A stretch of DNA of 64,000 nucleotides from Chelonoidis abingdonii (GCF_003597395.2 NC_133770.1:291413849-291477848); one strand, 5' to 3'; counted from the stretch's first letter, positions 11,224 to 23,106 are shown. Translations and numbers: made by a program. Notes: a model not told the origin generated them from the sequence alone.

Positions 11224-11835
11224 TCAGTCAGGCAACAGAAAAAAACCCAGGTGACTCAGGTGACCTGTCACCAAGGGTAATAATGAACACTGAACAGCTA
11301 TAGCAAACCCAGAGTTTGTGTCAACCCTAGGCTTAATATGGCTTGCATCAGTCACTTGACCAACGCACACACTCATATAACAAAATCCAAGGCTGCTCAC
11401 AAACAGCTCACGGAGAGGCGAAGAGCAAAAATGATCCAGCAAACTGTGCTACAAATCGTTTGCCCAGCTATGACTGTGGCACACTGATGGTTCCATCTAG
11501 TAGAGGGTGGCAATATGAAAACATATTAACTATTTAACTGTAGTATTTATATGTAAGGAAAATAATATTTTACGTTTTCTTTTTATACCTGATCTTCAGG
11601 GCGGAGAATTTTGTTTACAGTGAGACACATGCATTATAAAATAAACTGACTTTAACAGGGTCAGAAGCAAAAAGTCAGCATCTTTCTTTTGTAACGGCGT
11701 ATCTGATGGGTAGAGAAAATCAAATTGTGCCAGGGTTTAATAGTGAGAGGATGGTGTTGTGCAATCATGATGGCTGGTCTGGACAAAACAGATGAAATGT
11801 TTCCTAAAATATTTTGGGGAGGAGATCTTGTTAGT
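11224..11835. other. Unassigned non-coding sequence
   Basis: Nothing recognisable beyond AT-rich sequence at 11510-11660. Confidence 0.4.
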
Positions 11836-12867
11836 GCAGAGGTGGGCAAACTTTTTGGCCCAAGGATCACATCGGGGTTGCACAACTGTATGGAGGGCTG
11901 AGTAGGGAAGGCTGTGACTCCCCAAACAGCCTGGTCCCCACCCCCTATTCACCCTCTCCTACTTCCCACCCTCTGACTGTCCCCCTCAGAACCCCTGACC
12001 CATCCACCCACCCCCCACTCCTTGTCCCCTGGCTGCCCCCTCCCAGGATCCCCACCCCCTATCCAACTCCCCTGCTCCCTGTCCCCTGACTGCCCCGACC
12101 CCTATCCACAAAACCCTCCCCTGACAGCCTCCCTGGGACTCCCACCCCCTATCCAACTGTCCTCTGCTCCTCATCCCCTGACCACCCCCTCCAGGGACCA
12201 CCCACCCCTAACTGGCCCCCGGGACCCCACTCCCTTACCCAACCCACCCTGCTCCCTGTCCCCTGACTGCCCCGACCCCTATCCACAAAACCCTCCCCTG
12301 ACAGCCTCCCTGGGACTCCCACCCCCTATCCAACTGTCCTCTGCTCCTCATCCCCTGACCACCCCCTCCAGGGACCACCCACCCCTAACTGGCCCCCGGG
12401 ACCCCACTCCCTTACCCAACCCACCCTGCTCCCTGTCCCCTGACTGCCCTCTCGACCCCTATCCACATCCCCTCCCCCTGACAGGCCCCCCAGGACTCCC
12501 ACTCCTAATCTTCTCTGTTTCCCATCCCCTGACCACCCTCCCAGAACCTCCGCCCCATCCAAACACCCCCTCCTCCCTGACTGCCCCCAGGAACCCTGCT
12601 CCCTTCCCCAACTGCCCCCTGCTCCCCACTCCCTTACCAGCAGCAGGAGCTCACAGCCCCGACACCCGGCCAGAGCCAGCCGCGCTCCCCACGCTGCCCA
12701 ATGGGAGCCACGGGCCAGAGTGCAGCCCACACGGCGGCATGACTGTGGGGGAGGGGGAACAACGGGGAAGGGGCTGGGGACTAGGCTCCCTGGCTGGGAG
12801 CTCAGGGGCTGGGCAGGACACTCCCACACCCAGATGTGGCCCGCAGGCCATAGTTTGCCCACGGCTG
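11836..12867. mobile_element. Non-autonomous hAT-type element with C-rich core
   Basis: Terminal inverted repeats CAGAGGTGGGCAAACT (left) and the complement of AGTTTGCCCACGGCTG (right) are typical hAT ends. The interior is extremely C-rich on this strand and includes the tandem duplication at 12073-12426. No transposase frame is present. The long proline-rich frame (12022-12939) is open only because C-rich DNA has few stop codons. A clear 8-base target duplication was not found at the edges. Confidence 0.7.
12073..12426. repeat. Perfect 177-base tandem duplication
   Basis: 12073-12249 and 12250-12426 read identically, base for base, and a diverged partial third unit starts at 12427. The unit lies entirely inside the hAT core. 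Identity between copies inside an otherwise aged element points to a recent duplication, a length-variable locus, or an assembly artefact. Confidence 0.9.
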
Positions 12868-12949
12868 TTCTATATGACTGTTTTGTGGGGACATCGTGTT
12901 CTTCCCCACCTCTGTATTGTATCCAGCTGTTGTCTCTAGAGAGAGAGTG

Positions 12950-13239
12950 CCACCCAGCTCCACTCCAGGCCCCAGCTGCTGGCCCTGCGCCTGGGGCCCC
13001 AGCTACTGGCTCTGCCCCTGGGGCCCTGGTTGCCGGCCCCATTCTCCGCTGCTGGCACCATGCCCAGGATCCTGGCTGCTGGCCCTGCCCCAGCCCCCTG
13101 CTGTGGCCACAGCCTCCTTACCCCCATCCCCATCCTCCCCTTCCAGAGTCCCAGGCCTGCTCCCAGCATCAGCTCCAGAGGTGGGGGTGTGTGAACAGGC
13201 ATGGGGGGGGGCACAAGGTAAAACATTTGGGGACCACTG
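12950..13239. mobile_element. hAT-type element fragment, right end
   Basis: Ends with ACATTTGGGGACCACTG (to 13239), the complement of a common hAT start CAGTGGTCCCCAAA. Upstream is GC-rich sequence with repeated CCCAGCTGCTGGCCCTG-like units. No matching left terminus was found, so the copy is probably truncated. Confidence 0.55.
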
Positions 13240-13414
13240 GCCTAGAATGGTGGAGCAGGGACCTCTACCTGTTGCTGCCATAATAATAATAATTGAAAAT
13301 ATGAGCTGTTTTGGTTAGGTTTTAGACTGAATATACGGGTTATATCTCTCTTAAATACTTGCATGGATCCCATTCCCATAATATTTCAGGATCTCATAAT
13401 GGCTTAATGTATTC

Positions 13415-13765
13415 ATCCTCACAACATCCCTGTTAGATAGGACAGTACTTTTATCTCCACTTTATACTTGGGGAACTGAGACTCAGAGAGATGAAGGCCC
13501 AGATTTTTGAAGGTATTTAGGTGTTGCTGTGCTCAGCATTAACTGTTAATGGGATTTAGGCTCCTACGTGCCTAAATGACTTTTTGAAAATGAGATTTAG
13601 GCTCCTAAATCAGTTAGGCATTGCAACACTGTGTGCAGCGACACCTAAATACCTTTCCAATTCTGGGCCTAAGTGACTTGACCAAGTCTGTGGTAGAACA
13701 AGCAACTGAGCTCAGTGTCAGATTTGAGTCTCTGACTAGCCCTAATCACTATACAAACTTCATCC
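13415..13765 (-). mobile_element. MIR-like CORE-SINE, split by a MITE
   Basis: The left part (13415-13495, TTATCTCCACTTTATAC, then GAACTGAGACTCAGAGAG) and right part (13670-13765, AAGTGACTTGACCAAG, then the tRNA-like end) together follow the order of an antisense MIR. They are interrupted at the AAGTGACTTG boundary by 13496-13669. Confidence 0.75.
13496..13669. mobile_element. 174-base MITE inside the MIR-like SINE
   Basis: Inverted repeats of about 28 bases: left starts GGCCCAGATTTTTGAAGG, right is the complement of CCTTTCCAATTCTGGGCC. It is flanked by GAA (13493-13495) and TAA (13670-13672), a mutated TAA duplication as in Harbinger-type elements. The interior has repeated TTTAGGCTCCTA units. 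Confidence 0.72.
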
Positions 13766-14079
13766 TTTCTCCATCTGTTTCCCATCTTGGATGACACAAC
13801 TCTTAGAATGCAATATCGGTACTTGTGTTTGCTGGTTTGAAGTGCACTTTCAGTTGTCAAATGTTTGCTTAAAATTCACTGTCTGTGAACAAACATGCCA
13901 GTAAACTCATTCACTAGAATATTTGCCAAAGAAAACCCAACAGAGGCACGAACACAGGGAAACTGAATTCAGATTATTTATTGTTCATAATAAATGTTTT
14001 GAGCACCGCTCTTGTAAGTAATTACTAAAATTAGCCTTCAAAAATCTCCTTGAGGCGACCCTCTCGTCAATCAAGATAA

Positions 14080-15625
14080 ACTCTAACTGCACAGCACCCA
14101 GCCGGGGACTTGTGAGTTCCCCACACCCACCCAGGGCCTCTCACATGGGGCTACTCCTGAGTAGGAAAAAGACCACCCTCGATCAAGGAAGTTTGTTTCC
14201 AGAGCCAATGCTGTGCGTGGAGGTGAGGCCGACTATAGCTAGTCAGTACCTTTCCACCTCTTCCACCAACTCTGGCTCCTTCCCCACTGTGAAGTGACAT
14301 TCCACATCTCTAGAGCCAGTTTCCATTGCGGAGGACCAGTCCATCATGGTCTGTCCCTCTTGCTGCCATTCTGGCATCACACCTGACCTCCACCCTTCAC
14401 CTTGCGGGCGGTGAGCCCGTGAGACGGGTTCACATCACCTTTTCAGGCTCTTGCCTGACACCATCCCCCAGGGTAGATCCCGGTATCCTTACTCCAGGTA
14501 AGGATTGCGTGGTCATTTTTGGGTATCAGAGAGGAAAACCCTGACTGTTGTTTGTGCCTATGCACCTAACAGCAGTTTAGAGTACTCAGCCTTTCCAGAG
14601 ATGGTGGAATCAGTACTCAATAGAATGCCACCTACCGACTCTGTACTTTTACTGTGAGACTTCAATGCTCATGTGGGGAATGATGAGGATACCTGGAGGG
14701 GAGTGATTGGGAGAAGCAGCCTCCCTGGTCTGGACCCAAGAGGTGAGTTATTGGAGTTCTGTGCTAGTCATGGATTTTCCATAACAAATATCATGTTCGA
14801 ACACAAGGTTGATCATAAATGTACTCAGTACCAGAGTACCTTGGGCCAAAGATCGATGAACGACTTTATAGTTGTCTTCTCAGATCTAAGGCCATATGTT
14901 CTGGACACTTGGATTAAGAGAAGGGCAGAGCTGACAACCAATCACCACTTGGTCATGAGTGGATCCAATGCCAATGACAGCTGGATAGACAGGGGAGGCC
15001 CAAATGATCAGTGCGAGTCACCTAGGAACATCTGGTGGAGGACCCTGTGTGGAAAGACTTCAATTCCGATCTATGGAAGAACTTCTCCTGCATTCCAGGT
15101 AATGTCTTGGACATTGAGTCCAAGTGACCATGCTCAGGGCCTCAATTGTTGAGGCAGCCACCAAAAGTTGTGGCCTAAAGGTGATTGGTGCCTGTCATGG
15201 TGGCAACCCTAGGACCCACTGGTGGACTCCAGTAGTGAGGGAAGCTGTCAAGTCAAAGAAGGAGGCCTTCCGAGCAATGCTTTCAAACCAGACTCCTAAT
15301 ACGTCTGAGAGGTACCAGCTGGCTAAAAGGACTGCAGCTGCAGCGGTCGTTGAAGTGAAAGCCCAGGCTTGGGAGGAATTTAGAGATACCATGGAGAATG
15401 ACTACCAGATGGCCTCAAAAATGTTCTGGAAAACTATTTGTCACCTTAGGAGGAGTCAGCAAGACATTGTCCAGGCTGTACTCAGCAAGGGTGATGAAAT
15501 GCTGACCTCGACTGCGGAGATTGTTGAGAGGTGGAAGGAGAACTCTGAGGAATTCCTCAACCCAATGGACATGCCCCCCCCCTCCCCCCTTCTAGGAAGT
15601 AGTGCTGGAAACCTTCGGTGACATC
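14080..15625 (+). pseudogene. RTE-type LINE relic: 5' region and endonuclease, no reverse transcriptase
   Basis: Broken plus-strand frames encode an exonuclease-endonuclease-phosphatase (apurinic-type) domain followed by the linker before the reverse transcriptase. Visible marks are VVCAYAPN (about 14550), DFNAHVGND with the preceding Gly codon now a stop (about 14660), then [15 protein letters not shown] and SMNDF in frame 14673-15152. A GNPRTHWWTPVVREAV phrase and an Ala-rich linker follow in frame 15124-15621. The order and phrases fit RTE/Rex3-type LINEs, which nick target DNA before reverse transcription. Similarity stops near 15625, before the RT catalytic motifs. Frames are broken by stops and frameshifts, so it is inactive. 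Retaining the 5' half and losing the 3' half is the reverse of usual LINE truncation and suggests later deletion. Confidence 0.8.
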
Positions 15626-15914
15626 TGATGCAATAACTGCGTGGATCTGCTAAACATGGCACAGACAAAGAAAGGTTAAATACAGGAAATGTATGGGGAT
15701 AAAGAAAGTCTAAACAAGTAGGTGTTACTATGTGTGTCCACAGGATGGACCAAGAGGAGAGGCCATGGGGATGGTTTTGTCCAAAAAAGGGGATCTGAGA
15801 AAGGAGGCAGCCACTCCTTTGCCTGCAGTCAGGGTCACCTTGGGGCTACCTGGGTGATTGTGGAATAGATGCCTGAGGTCTCTCTCAGGACCTACACAGA
15901 AAGATAGAGTAACA

Positions 15915-17270
15915 GAGTTTAAGGTCACAAGCAATCAATAGTTCATCTAGTCTCCTTCATATTACAGGCTGCCAACATTACCCAGCACCTGCGTACCAAA
16001 CCCAACAACTGAAATTAGACCAAGGTATTACAACCCTCAGGAGACTAAACTATTACGTACCACAGGCAGAGAATGAGGGACCGAGGTGCATCAGTGCCTC
16101 AGATCCTCGCAATGGCAGGGAATTGATTAAGTGAGATATATGTATATGATTCTCACAAGCAACCCACATCCCACACTGCAAAGGAAGACACAAATAGACC
16201 TAAGGTCACTGCCAGTCTAACATGGGGGAAAATTCCTTCCTGACCTCACACAGGTCATCAGTTAGACCCTGAGCAAGTGAGCAAGAACCAGCCAGCAAAG
16301 CACTTGAGAGAGAGAATGTTTGGTGCCACCTCAGATCCCTGGCCGCCCTGCCCAATGTCCCATCTCCAGCTGTGGCCATCTGTGATGCTTCACAGGAAGG
16401 AGACAAACAAGTAATGCCCAGAATACATGGGGATGGGGGGTAATCCCTACCTGACACCTGCAGGTGACTGGCTGAAGTCCTGAAGCATAAGCTTTTAGGA
16501 ACGTCAGACATAAACCATAAGGGAGAGGGATCCTCAGGACTTCTGAGCCCTGGTCCCCACCATCACAAGCAACCCCATCATATGATCCCACTCACAAATT
16601 TGTCCAGCTCCCTCTTAAAAATAATTAATTGTTTCCTCCCACATATCATGTTGGGAGGTTGTTCCAGAACCTCACTCCTGTAATTGTTAAAAACTCTCTT
16701 CTAATTTCCAGCCTGAATTTGTTCATGACCAGTTTATATCCATTTCTCCTTGTGCTCTTTAGCTTAAATGGCTCTTCACCCTTCCTGATGTTTAGGCCTA
16801 GAATGTATTTATAGAGTGCAATCATATCCCCTCACTGTCTTTATTTTGCTAGCCTAAACAAGCCATGCTTTTTTTAGTCTGTTCTCATAAGATAGGCCCT
16901 CCATTCCCTTGATTATCATCATAGCTTTTTCTGCACCTGTTCTAGTTTGAATGCATCTTTCTTGAACACGAATGATCAGAACTGTATACAGTATTCCAAA
17001 TTAGGTCTTCCCAGAGCCTTGCACAGTGGCATTAATATTTCTCTATCTCTACTGGAAATGCCTTACCTAATATATCCTGGGATCGCATTTGCCTTTTTTT
17101 TTTTTTTTTTTGCAATTGCATCACACTGGTGGCTTATAGTCAACCTCTGGTCAACCAACACACTGAGATCTCCTTCCTCCTCTGTCACTTCCAACTAATG
17201 AGCCCTCAGCTTGTAACAGAAATTTTCGTCTCTTTCTTCATCTGAAACATCTAGTCATGGATTTGTGCAT
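15915..17270 (-). mobile_element. CR1/L3-type LINE 3' region
   Basis: On the minus strand the order is the late reverse-transcriptase/C-terminal part (from about 17270 down to 16590) and then a long 3' untranslated region to about 15915. Traces of the C-terminus (a FWNNLP-like phrase near 16665) are visible despite many breaks. A 19-base T run (17093-17111) lies inside. It differs from the CR1 at 7.8 kb and resembles the older L3/CR1 lineage with a long 3' region. Confidence 0.78.
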
Positions 17271-18445
17271 TTAAATCTATCTGGAGGAGTATATCAGGGT
17301 GAAGGACTGTCTTCTTGTAGTATTTTTGTATGGCACATTGCACAATGGAGTTTTGATTCATGACTGTAGCACCTAAATGCTACAGCAATGCAAATAATAC
17401 TTCAGAACAATTAGCTGTTTTTAAAATTCAAATGCACCCATTCAAGTGCTTATTCTCTACCACTTCCTTCAATGTGAGGTGTATAGTGTCAGAAAAATTC
17501 CTACACTGATGCTTAGAGACTGCGAAGACTGTAAAATAGGATAATCTAGCCAGTCTTCTCTAGAATCATGTTATGAGCTGTCTTACCCACCTTTCAGAAG
17601 TTTCTGAATACAGTCAGCCATGTCCCTCTGACAATTCACAACTCCCCTCTCTTCAACATCCAATGGCAGATAGTCCCATCCACTAAACAAAGCCCTCTCC
17701 AATCAACAATGACTCTATTCATTCCCCTTCTTCCAATCGGCTTCCAGGTAGTTCTGTAACTGCCTTAATATTTCATAATAGGCCTAATAAGCATTGCAAG
17801 AACCTTAATGTTCTCATCATTTCACTTTTCACTTTTTAGAACAGTTTACATTTACAGGCTGAAATTAGACCTTGATGTTTCTAAGTTGAGCATTCATGTT
17901 ATGTCTGTATAAATACTTTAGAGAGAAACAGAAATGCTGTAGCTGGAAACACACACACTCAGAGGGTTGAGTGTTTCCTGGTAAAAAACACCACATATTT
18001 TCACAACTCTGGACTCAGAAGATGGACCGATAGATGAGCAGTAGACAGCACCAGCAAAGTCATCTAATTCACTACCTGCACTGTTCATGAGATCCATCTA
18101 ATCAGCTCTTCTTTGTCCCCCTCCATTGTTACTTACTATTTACCTGTTCCACCCTTGGCAAGTTCTTGTTTTCTGATCATGTGTTTTTTCAGAAATGTTT
18201 CCTAGGACTAACTTAATTTTAGTTTAAGGGTCTGACTCCTTGTTATAATGCACATACCTATCTTAAGTATCCCTTGCACTTCTTCATGGATCATTTGGCC
18301 TGATATCATCAAGTATTGGAGCCCTTTCAATTATCATTAACTTCAATAGGAGCTGAGTTTTCTGCACCTTGCAGGCCTGGGCACTCAATAGTGCAGTTTC
18401 TCATCTCACGCCTTTGTCATCACTTCTCTAGGATGTGCCTACCAA
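17271..18445. other. Unassigned non-coding sequence
   Basis: No gene recognised. The part around 18300-18360 carries TTCAATAGGAGCTGAG, similar to small sauropsid MITE fragments. Confidence 0.4.
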
Positions 18446-18577
18446 GGCCCCAATTCAACACACCATTCGAGCACACCCTTGACTTTAAACGTGTGTTTAA
18501 GTACCAGGGACTTCAATGGAACTAAAGTGTATACATAAAAATCAGCACCAAATGAAGTGGGTTTGCTGAACTGGGGC
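18446..18577. mobile_element. Small palindromic MITE
   Basis: Ends GGCCCCAATTCAAC and the complement of TGCTGAACTGGGGC form the inverted repeat. Internal TTTAAACGTGTGTTTAAG and GACTTCAATGGAAC match the style of abundant sauropsid foldback repeats. Confidence 0.6.
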
Positions 18578-18608
18578 GCACATGCTTTCCATCTCTTTCT
18601 AAGTCTAA

Positions 18609-18923
18609 CACCCCGTCTAGACTACGCGCCGTATCGGCGCGTTAAAATCGATTGCTCGGGGAGCGATATATCGTGTCTATCTGGAACGGGAATATATCGA
18701 TCCCAGAGCAGCGCTAGATCAATTCCGCGAACTCCACCAAAACAAACGGAGTTCCGAATCGACATGCGAGCGCCACGCACATCGATCACGCGGGCTCGTG
18801 TGACGGGTAAGTAAATCGATTTTAGATATTCGATTTCAAGCTACGCTCTATTTCTACGTAGCTCTGATAATTAGCGTATTAAAAAATCTGGAATTTTTTT
18901 CGCGCGTAAGTGTAGACGTGGCC
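18609..18923. mobile_element. Harbinger-like MITE (copy 2), CpG-rich
   Basis: Flanked by exact TAA (18606-18608 and 18924-18926). Termini CACCCCGTCTAGAC and the complement of GTGTAGACGTGGCC are imperfect inverted repeats. The interior has many CpG and ATCGAT motifs and shares ATATATCGATCCC and GAACTCCACCA with the copy at 62364-62645, so these two form one subfamily. Confidence 0.72.
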
Positions 18924-19015
18924 TAAGACTCTTTAATCCTTATTGTGTTTTTCAAGTAATGAACACACTTCTTTAAGGCCCTGGGTTACCCAGTTATCTG
19001 CCTAATATTTTGGTA

Positions 19016-19207
19016 CGCCTCTACCCCAATATAATGCTGTCCTGGGGAGCCAAAAAATCTTACCGTGTTCTAGGTGAAACCGTGTTATATCGAACTTGCT
19101 TTGATCCACCGGAATGCGCAGCCCCCCGTTCCCCCGATGAGTACTGCTTTACCGCATTATATCCAAATTTGTGTTATATCGGGTCATGTTATATTGGGGT
19201 AGAGGTG
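19016..19207. mobile_element. Mariner-like (TcMar-type) MITE
   Basis: A 192-base element flanked by TA (19014-19015 and 19208-19209), with inverted termini CGCCTCTACCCCAATATAA and the complement of TTATATTGGGGTAGAGGTG. The interior repeats GTTATATCG-like units several times. There is no transposase. Confidence 0.78.
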
Positions 19208-19804
19208 TATGTACCCACCACTAACAAACTAGGTCAGTATTTTATTACTCTTCTTGATTTACTTTTAATTTTAACACAGCTATAATGTCATCTGCAGCCT
19301 GACTCTCCTGTCCTACTTAAAGATGACACCACAACAAAAAAGTACTGCCTAAGCTTTAGAGCAGGTACGATTCAGCATTATGAACCCTTATTTTCACTCT
19401 AACTTTTTAAAGCAAAAGATCAGCTGTTCCTTTTTCATATTTAACCATGCAATGGAGTTCTGAATGGTGATTTGCATTTTAATTAGAATTAGTGGAAGGA
19501 CTGTTACAACATTTCTTTAAAGTTAATCGAGAGCTTTCATGCCTGTCACATCAGAGCAAGTAGCTGGGACAAAGAGGAGAAAAAGTGCAAAGTTATGAAT
19601 GAGGAAGAGAAGTCCTCTAAAGAGTAAAGATCTGAAACTAGCAGCAATCGACATGCTGTGAGTATCATGCAGAAAGGTAGGACGGACTAAGTGCCCTTAG
19701 TGCACTATGGGGAGTGGCCAGGTTTCTAAATATTGATATATGCCAGCTGGTGTTCTAGGTGAAACATTCTCAATTAGTATAATCATTAATTATGTGTTTT
19801 ACAA
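19208..19804. other. Unassigned non-coding sequence
   Basis: AT-rich sequence, nothing recognised. Confidence 0.4.
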
Positions 19805-20045
19805 TAGCCCCCGGAGCTCTCAACCAAGGTCAGGGCCCCATTGTGCGACGCACTGTATAAACACATATCAAGAGACATTCCCTGCCCCAAAAAGCTTGCA
19901 ATCTAAATAGACTAGACATACAAGATGTAGGAGAAAGGCACTGTTATCCCCATTCTACAGATGAGGAACTCAGGTGGAAGGAGATCAAGGGATGCACTCA
20001 AATTTACACAGAGAGCATGTGGCAGAGCTATGTACTTGCAGTGTG
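19805..20045 (-). mobile_element. MIR/CORE-like SINE fragment
   Basis: GGCCCCATTGTGCGACGCAC, then CCTGCCCCAAAAAGCTTGCA, then CCCCATTCTACAGATGAGGA follow the antisense order of a MIR-like repeat common in reptiles and birds. Confidence 0.6.
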
Positions 20046-20286
20046 TGAAAACTAAAACCAAACTCAAAGAAACCAACAGCAAACCTTTTGCACAGTGTTT
20101 TGTTCGCGAAGAGTAGTTTACTCTTCCCACTATACAAGATGTGGCTTAGAGAACTGAAATCAGAGCAGGGTATAAGACACCTGAGTTCTGCTCCTAGCTA
20201 TTCTAGTGCCTCCTCTGGTTGCCCTTGTATATACAGCTTTGTTAAGCCTCACAATCTCAATACCTCCAAGGAGTAAGTAAGTGTTA

Positions 20287-20475
20287 GAGCCGGTCAAAAA
20301 ACAGTTGATGGAACAGTTTTCTATCAGTTTTGTTTCGTTACCGAAACACTTTCGATTTTTTAATTTGATCCAGATTATTCAGCAAACTCTACATGAAGAC
20401 ATGAATAGTTTCAAGGGAACTGAAACTGCATTGCTCAACAAATAAACCATTTGCCCAAAACATTTCTCCCAGCTC
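20287..20475. mobile_element. MITE with GAGC(C/T)GG termini
   Basis: Left GAGCCGGTC and right complement GAGCTGGGAG form short inverted ends. The interior is rich in ACAGTTTTC/GAAACA-like complementary pieces. The family is not named and the target duplication is unclear. Confidence 0.45.
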
Positions 20476-20478
20476 TAG

Positions 20479-22793
20479 TGCCAGGTTCTGGCTGCAATTG
20501 TGCAGCATTCCAACACAACAAGGTCTTTACGGCACCCTACCCAGGAAGTCTATCTGGGAAGCTCAGCCCTTAGATGCACAATCCCCAACACCGCAGCAGG
20601 GTCCGCTAGAGCGGAGAGGGATAAAGTTTCACAAGCAGCTGGCTGCTCTAAGTGCCAGGAGAGGGGGAAATCTGCACTTAGAAGGCCCTCTCTGTGCATG
20701 GATCTATTGAGGATGGTTGTGTCAGGATTATTATCTCAGGCACGAAGGGAAATCAAGCTGGGATGGGGAAAGTAAAACAAAACAGCTCTTCAGGTATCTT
20801 CAGAAACAGGAAAGAGAACACAGACAAGCTGTGGCTGTGCCATTGTCTCTTTGTAGGAGGCTTTTCCCAAGTATCCCCGCATTACAAGTAAATGGTTGCT
20901 AATGATTTGTGTTCACGAGACACTTAAGTAATTTAAACAAATCTGTATCTGCTTCAGAGTGAACACATGCCAGCAAACTAACCCCACCAAGCTGACTTCA
21001 TCTGTACTATGCAAATTGATTTCTGATTAATGTCCCCTCAGACTAGTAAATTATGGGATGACAGTTTCAGGAAGCCAGTTGGGCTCCCTGCTTCCCCTGT
21101 GGTCATGCTTTAAAGACAACTGACTCGCTTTCCTGCTGAGGTGGTGTTCAGCTCTGCCTAGTCTAACTGGAGTACTTTAAGCATGTGATCGGTCCCACTA
21201 GCAAGGTTTGACCTGCACAGAGGGACATGGGAATAACTGCATGAGCTGAGATAACAGGCGGATGTGGTGCATTACACCTGGTATTCAAGTTCTTTGTCTT
21301 GTCTTTGAATGAGTGGGAAGAAACTAGAAGAGAAATCCCCCCCGTAATCAACTTGGAGACAATGGGGAGGTATCATAGACCAGGAGATTGGGGCCTTTCA
21401 TACCTCTGGCCAGCAGAGCTCAGGTCGGTCAGTGCATTTGACATTGGCATTTGAATGGGAGCCACCTGTATCCTGCAATGATGAGAACTGAGCCCCAGAC
21501 AGGTAAGGGCAGCTATTCCTCCATGACCACCTGTCACCAGACAATGCATGCAGCAGCCCTGGCATCCGCCCTGAAAGAAGACTTCCTGCTCCTTCTCTTG
21601 GCCAGGAGATGATGGCTGCTTTTAGGGTCTGACCCAAAGGCCATTAATATCAATGGGAGGCTTTCTACTGACTTCATTTGGCTTTGGATCAGGTCCAGAT
21701 GAGAAGAGGGTAGCGGTTATGTTTCCCAAAGGAGGAACATGACCTCTGCAATGGAAGAGCAGCAAGGAGCATGTGCGGAAGGAATCTTTTGGATGTTTTT
21801 AAATGTCCTTTTGGTCAGGGCACAGTGAAACAACTTGCACTCACAAAAGCAAATTCTACAGAAACAAAATGAAAAGCTTTCACCGCACAATCCAATGCAA
21901 ACTTTAATGATCTTTCCTGAGCATTAGTGTTTCCTTACTCAAGAAAGCAGTGTTTTCATTTGCCATGGTATTTGCTATTGATCATGCCCTTTTCTTTTAG
22001 TCCAATTTGGCATGCATTTAAAACTGTTCATTCATGTGTCTCACAAGCTTTGATGTTGGCACAGTTTGGGGGACATTTCAAATTGCAGCCTTAAGTGCAT
22101 TTTCTGTTTTATAGTAATAGCCTCTAATAGAGCAAATGGCAATATTAAAGAAAACTATCCAGGCCAGCATTTCTCAGTTGTGGGAATGAGCAGAACTCTA
22201 CACTAAGCATCAAAGATGTGTAGAAGAATAACTTGCAGTCTTTGCACCAGATTTGATAAAAGTCCATCACTTGGTCCAAAAATCAATTAGACGCATTTCT
22301 TAAAATTCAGAGGAGCGCATCAACTTCTGCTTTACCTGAAATCAAATTTAATGAGTGCTAAGGCAGGCACAGCTATGTCACTTTCGGTAGCATCGGTGGG
22401 ACTTGAGAAGAAAATTGTTTTCTTAGCTTCAGATGAAATGTCCATCTTTTAACGCCTCAGCACACTCACAGTCAGACATGCAGTCATGGGCAGCCCCTTT
22501 CATTGCCAGAGGAATTATGTGTAAAGAGAATTTAAATGCTAAACATTTATTGTTTTCTGAAACTCCAGGAACTCAAATAATCACAGCTCCATTTTTATTT
22601 CTAATACAGAATTCCTCAAGTCTCTATCTGTTGCTTTCTCTTCTTCCTCATTTGTTCTTTCAAAGCTGGCCATCCCTGTAATACTCAATACCCAGAACTA
22701 CATACCACTTGACTCATTCCCTTAGCTTTGTACCCACTGGCTTAGCTCTGTCAACCTGCAGCTATCTCAGCTACTGAATATGTCCAAGATGGA
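20479..22793. other. Mostly unassigned; 21850-22160 possibly conserved noncoding
   Basis: No gene. One small foldback repeat (21625-21696) lies inside. The AT-rich part at about 21850-22160 is free of recognised repeats. Confidence 0.35.
21625..21696. repeat. Short foldback repeat
   Basis: A near-palindromic 72-base unit: GGGTCTGACCCAAAGGCC pairs with the complement of GGCTTTGGATCAGGTCC around a TCAATGGGAG core. It is a common sauropsid foldback type. Confidence 0.6.
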
Positions 22794-23049
22794 GGCCTGG
22801 TCTACACTTAAAATTTAGGTCAACCTAGTTATCTCCATTAGAAACGTGAAAACTCCAACATTTCAGCACTGTAGGTGTGCTGATCTAAATCCCAGGGTAG
22901 ATGCTGCTAGGTTGATGGACGAATGCTTCCATCTCTCAGGGATATGGTGTTCCAAAAGAAATGCACCTTCATCAGTGTGGGTTGCATGTACACAGTGGGG
23001 TATACTGGCCTATTTATGCCAGTATAATCCCTGTAGTGTAGACGTGGCC
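22794..23049. mobile_element. Harbinger-like MITE (copy 3)
   Basis: Termini GGCCTGGTCTACACTTA and the complement of TAGTGTAGACGTGGCC pair closely. Flanks GGA and TGA are compatible with a decayed 3-base target duplication. It is 256 bases long and non-coding. Confidence 0.7.
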
Positions 23050-23106
23050 TGAAGTCCTTCTAGGGAGGGGAAAAATAAAATCTTCATTGCTACATCTCTC
23101 AGTGTC

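Noticed and set aside
12022..12939. 305-codon proline-rich open frame and its minus-strand partners
   Set aside because: It lies in the C-rich core of a hAT element; C-rich DNA lacks stop codons in several frames. No domain and no splice context.
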